In this document: positions 4,964 through 7,369 of the stretch, piece after piece
How positions within the stretch are numbered: position 1 is the first letter of the stretch
Layout of the letters: the number at the start of each line of letters is the position of its first letter
Source of the DNA: Atribacterota bacterium
GTDB lineage: Bacteria > Atribacterota > Phoenicimicrobiia > Phoenicimicrobiales > Phoenicimicrobiaceae
Assembly (NCBI GenBank): GCA_030599445.1
Contig: JAUVOA010000071.1
Coordinates: forward strand, 1 to 7,369
Direction: 5' to 3'
DNA length: 7,369 nucleotides
The notes under the pieces: generated by a model
What the model was told of the DNA's origin: nothing
The model's database searches: none
What the model saw: only the letters and a program-made list of their open reading frames with translations
Translations under genes and position numbers: made by a program

Positions 4964-6286
4964 TTAGTCTTTTTTTATCACTATTTTGTGAGTAAAATCA
5001 AGCCGGGCCACTCTATCTTCTGCTTTTTTATTACCAAGCACATATATATCAGTGGCAAGAATGTCATAATCAAGCATCTTTATTAATCTATTTCGAACAT
5101 TATTATTTTCCTCAGAGGTTGTTTGCCTTAAATAATTTGATATTTTACTGATTAAAGGCGTAGAAGAATTCTTTTTAATAGTTCTTAATAGAGTTTTACC
5201 TTTTTTGGAGAATCCCAAAATCCTTGCATATAAAGGCCCGCATCTATTAAATGTTTTTACATCTTTTTTAGAGAGATTCATCACAAGGTGCAGGATTATA
5301 CGTTGAATTTTAGTACGGGTATATCTCCTGGTTTTAATTGAATTAATTAATTGCTCAACGGTATAAGATTTTAAAGATGCTTTCTTTATTCTATTTTCCA
5401 ATCCTTCAGTTACTCCATGAATACGAGAAATATCTTCCAATGACATCCTTCTCAGTGTAGCAAGAATATATTGCCGGTAAGAATCGAGGATGATAGGGCC
5501 TCTGCTTTCCCTTAATTCCCTTTCTAATACAGGAAATCCTGACGAAGGAATGGTTGATTTTATTTTATCATTTAGCATAAAAAGGTCGGTTTTAAGGGAA
5601 CTTAAGTTATTTAGTATTTCATTTCTAATAGAGGTAGCACTGGAAATTTTACCTTTAATATTTTTTTGATGATAACTTGCTCCCATTCTTTTTATGGATA
5701 CAGGCTTGATTTTGCTCTTTAAATTTAATAGATGTTTTATATATTCTAAAGCTAAAATATTATTGGGGTATTTTAATAATTTACTTAACTCTAAAGCTGA
5801 TATTTTTTCTAAACCGGCTATTCCGAATATCCTATGATAATCACATACGGTCTGGCTCCTTGCTTTTGGAAATTCATATCCGCTTTTACAATTATATACA
5901 ATCAGTTCTTTATATTCCTGTGGTTCAATATGCAAAAAATTACTTATAGAGTAAAGGGTGTCAAGATTATTAGTTTCGCAGCCAAAACATAGATAATCTA
6001 TAATCTGAAGCGAATCAAGTAATTTAATTGCTCCGAAGGCAAAACCGTTTGCATCCTGAGTAGAAAAAACAAAAGGGAGCTCAATTATTAGATCAACACC
6101 GGCATTTAGTGCCATCTTTGTTCGGGCCCATTTATTTATAATTGCCGGTTCTCCTCTCTGCAGAAAATTTCCGCTCATGACTGCTACTACATAATCTGCC
6201 CCGGTTATTTCTCTTGCTTTATAAAGATGGTAAAGATGGCCATTGTGAAAAGGATTATATTCAGTAATTATTCCTAATATTTTCAT
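4964..6286 (-). CDS. tmcAL: tRNA(Met) cytidine acetate ligase (YlbM/TmcAL)
   Basis: Makes N4-acetylcytidine at the wobble base C34 of elongator tRNA-Met, using acetate and ATP through an acetyl-adenylate intermediate. This is unlike TmcA, which uses acetyl-CoA. The 440-residue protein begins MKILGIITEYNPFHNGH, with the nucleotidyltransferase-like HNGH at 14-17. It then shows MSGNFLQRGEPAI at 37-49, NAGVDLIIELPF at 61-72, the PNNILALEYI region at 174-183, and the SSATSIR ATP-site motif at 215-221. The C-terminal half is the helical RNA-binding part. Length is at the upper end of the family range. The ribosome site is weak (GAGAAG, complement of 6291-6296, 4 nt from the ATG). It is reversed relative to ylbL, as in Bacillus, and divergent from pta. 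Its acetate substrate links it plausibly to the Pta-AckA pool. Confidence 0.95.
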   Translation of the reverse strand: MKILGIITEYNPFHNGHLYHLYKAREITGADYVVAVMSGNFLQRGEPAIINKWARTKMALNAGVDLIIELPFVFSTQDANGFAFGAIKLLDSLQIIDYLCFGCETNNLDTLYSISNFLHIEPQEYKELIVYNCKSGYEFPKARSQTVCDYHRIFGIAGLEKISALELSKLLKYPNNILALEYIKHLLNLKSKIKPVSIKRMGASYHQKNIKGKISSATSIRNEILNNLSSLKTDLFMLNDKIKSTIPSSGFPVLERELRESRGPIILDSYRQYILATLRRMSLEDISRIHGVTEGLENRIKKASLKSYTVEQLINSIKTRRYTRTKIQRIILHLVMNLSKKDVKTFNRCGPLYARILGFSKKGKTLLRTIKKNSSTPLISKISNYLRQTTSEENNNVRNRLIKMLDYDILATDIYVLGNKKAEDRVARLDFTHKIVIKKD

Positions 6287-6321
6287 AAGACTTCTCGATT
6301 TACAAGATATTTTATGTTATA

Positions 6322-6327
6322 ATTATA
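6322..6327 (-). promoter_or_regulatory. Possible -10 element of tmcAL
   Basis: The minus strand reads TATAAT here, about 35 nt before the tmcAL ATG, which would give a leader near 28 nt. I see no convincing -35 at 16-18 nt spacing (best TATCAA), so this is tentative in AT-rich DNA. Confidence 0.3.
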
Positions 6328-6363
6328 CAAAATTTGCCATAAAATTGATAGTATTATATTCGT

Positions 6364-6462
6364 ATCTTGATTCGTTAGTTAGTTACTTAGTTAAATGGTT
6401 AATTGGTTAATGAATTATTAGTATTAAAACAGCTAATTAACTAACCAAATAACCAGCTAACT
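6364..6462. repeat. Facing octamer arrays, tmcAL-pta gap, copy A
   Basis: After ATCTTGATT, five octamers occupy 6373-6412 (CGTTAGTT, AGTTACTT, AGTTAAAT, GGTTAATT, GGTTAATG). A loop of about 18 nt (ATTATTAGTATTAAA core) follows. Four reverse octamers lie at 6431-6462 (AGCTAATT, AACTAACC, AAATAACC, AGCTAACT). The first 93 nt are repeated almost unchanged at 6546-6638. Confidence 0.88.
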
Positions 6463-6474
6463 AATTTATATATC

Positions 6475-6535
6475 GTATTCTATATTGCATAAAGAAATAG
6501 AAAAAAGGGTACCAGGAGAAAGAAGATAGAAGAAA
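6475..6535 (+). repeat. Degenerate heptamer arrays between copies A and B
   Basis: GTATTCT, ATATTGC and ATAAAGAAA (6475-6497) match the end of the GTATCGN arrays (GTATCGA, GTATTGC, GTTAAGAAA at 2979-3001). Purine-rich heptamers follow at 6508-6535 (GGTACCA, GGAGAAA, GAAGATA, GAAGAAA). The order is reversed relative to copies 1-3. Decay makes the boundaries approximate. Confidence 0.6.
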
Positions 6536-6545
6536 CAATAGTTAA

Positions 6546-6638
6546 ATCTTAATTCGTTAGTTGGTTACTTAGTTATCTGGTTAATTGGTTAATGGATTAT
6601 TAGTATTAAACCAGCTAACTAACTAACCAAGTAACCAG
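6546..6638. repeat. Facing octamer arrays, tmcAL-pta gap, copy B
   Basis: Five octamers at 6555-6594 (CGTTAGTT, GGTTACTT, AGTTATCT, GGTTAATT, GGTTAATG) are followed by the loop ATTATTAGTATTAAA and reverse octamers to 6636 (ATTAAACC, AGCTAACT, AACTAACC, AAGTAACC). By my count it differs from 6364-6456 at about 8 of 93 positions. It ends about 70 nt before the pta start, upstream of its ribosome site. Confidence 0.88.
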
Positions 6639-6696
6639 ACCATTCTTTTCTTTCTCTAAATACCACAAAAATGTTTATACTAATAAATATTAATTA

Positions 6697-6703
6697 AAGG
6701 GAG
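6697..6703 (+). promoter_or_regulatory. Ribosome binding site of pta
   Basis: AAGGGAG lies 7 nt before the ATG at 6711 and supports that start; a second purine stretch, AAGG, lies closer at 6704-6707. Confidence 0.65.
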
Positions 6704-6710
6704 AAGGTAA

Positions 6711-7369
6711 ATGAAAATATCGCAACTTATTCGAGAGAAAGCTAAAAAAAATCCTAAAATTATTGTACTTCCGGAGGGTGAAGAGCCGCGTATGATTAAG
6801 GCGGCTGAAACTATTATTAATGAGGGGTTCGCCAGTTTAATACTTTTAGGAAGAGAAGAAAGTATTAAATCTAAAGCCCGGGAATTGGGAGTTGATTTAT
6901 CAAATAAAATACAAATAATAAACCCTAAAGATTCTGAAAAAGTGAAAGAATATGCTGAATCTTATTATCAACTTCGTAAAAATAAAGGAGTAAGCTCTGA
7001 CGAAGCTTATCAATTATTGGAAAATCCTCTTTATTTTGGTGCATTAATGGTCTATCATGATGATGCAGATGGTTTAGTTGCCGGTTCTATCAATGCAACG
7101 GGAGATGTTTTTAGACCAGCTCTGCAGACTATAAAAACAGCACCTGGTATAAATATTGTTTCCAGTTCTTTTGTTATGGTGGTACCTGATTGCCCTTATG
7201 GAGAAAAAGGAATCATGGTTTTTGCTGATTGTGCTTTAAATCCGGAACCCAATGCCGAACAGCTTGCCGATGTTGCTATCGCTAGCGCTTCAACCGGAAA
7301 AGCACTGGTTGGCTTTGAACCAAAAGTTGCAATGTTATCTTTTTCCACCAAGGGGAGTGGCAAACATCC
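6711..7369 (+). CDS. pta: Phosphate acetyltransferase (phosphotransacetylase), 3' end cut by window
   Basis: Interconverts acetyl-CoA plus phosphate and acetyl phosphate plus CoA; with acetate kinase it makes ATP and acetate, or activates acetate, in the cytosol. The first 219 residues are visible of a family length near 330. MKISQLIREKAKKNPKIIVLPEGEEPRMIKAAE is the characteristic N terminus. AGSINATGDVFRPALQTIKT at 124-143 and PDCPYGEKGIMVFADCALNPEP at 159-180 are core PTA segments. The last visible part, LVGFEPKVAMLSFSTKGSGKH (199-219), is the conserved block before the active-site region. There is no N-terminal regulatory domain, so it is the short form. It is divergent from tmcAL across a repeat-filled gap. 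An ackA gene downstream is expected from synteny but cannot be seen. A phosphate butyryltransferase is a less likely alternative. Confidence 0.93.
   Translation, partial: MKISQLIREKAKKNPKIIVLPEGEEPRMIKAAETIINEGFASLILLGREESIKSKARELGVDLSNKIQIINPKDSEKVKEYAESYYQLRKNKGVSSDEAYQLLENPLYFGALMVYHDDADGLVAGSINATGDVFRPALQTIKTAPGINIVSSSFVMVVPDCPYGEKGIMVFADCALNPEPNAEQLADVAIASASTGKALVGFEPKVAMLSFSTKGSGKH

Noticed and set aside
6676..6681. TATACT as the pta -10
   Set aside because: No recognisable -35 at 16-18 nt; it may be real, but it is not distinguishable from background AT-richness.

Overview
This is an AT-rich bacterial chromosome segment holding eight conserved housekeeping genes; the last one runs off the right edge. 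Gene content and order resemble Bacillota: rsmD, coaD, a PDZ-Lon protease (ylbL), a reversed tmcAL and then pta match the ylbH-ylbI-ylbL-ylbM neighbourhood of Bacillus and the tmcAL/pta pairing of many clostridia. The cmk-ispH pair is also common there. I cannot name the species. An uncultured low-GC lineage (Atribacterota-like, for example) is a guess, based mainly on the base composition and the unusual repeat-filled gaps.

Layout: cmk and ispH (+) overlap and form one unit. rpmB (-) converges on ispH, and the two genes share their stop-codon bases. A 599-nt divergent gap follows, then rsmD (+), a repeat-filled gap, coaD (+), a short hairpin-bearing gap, and ylbL (+). A 229-nt convergent gap precedes tmcAL (-), and a 424-nt divergent gap separates tmcAL from pta (+, partial). 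Functions cover nucleotide supply (cmk), isoprenoid precursors (ispH), ribosome and tRNA maturation (rpmB, rsmD, tmcAL), CoA synthesis (coaD), membrane proteolysis (ylbL) and acetyl-CoA/acetate metabolism (pta).

The unusual part is in the gaps. Four of the five gaps longer than 100 nt are built from degenerate short tandem arrays with strict periods. One family is an 8-nt unit (consensus RGTTANYT). Three are 7-nt units (about GAAGNCA, GTATCGN and GTAAYNN). They recur as a fixed composite (octamers, then GAAGNCA heptamers, then GTATCGN heptamers), or as octamer arrays facing each other to form long hairpins. GGGGCACAAT-type palindromes are interspersed. The arrays abut the ribosome binding sites of rsmD and coaD. 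The coding genes themselves look ordinary and intact. The repeat system is the feature of this window most worth following up.
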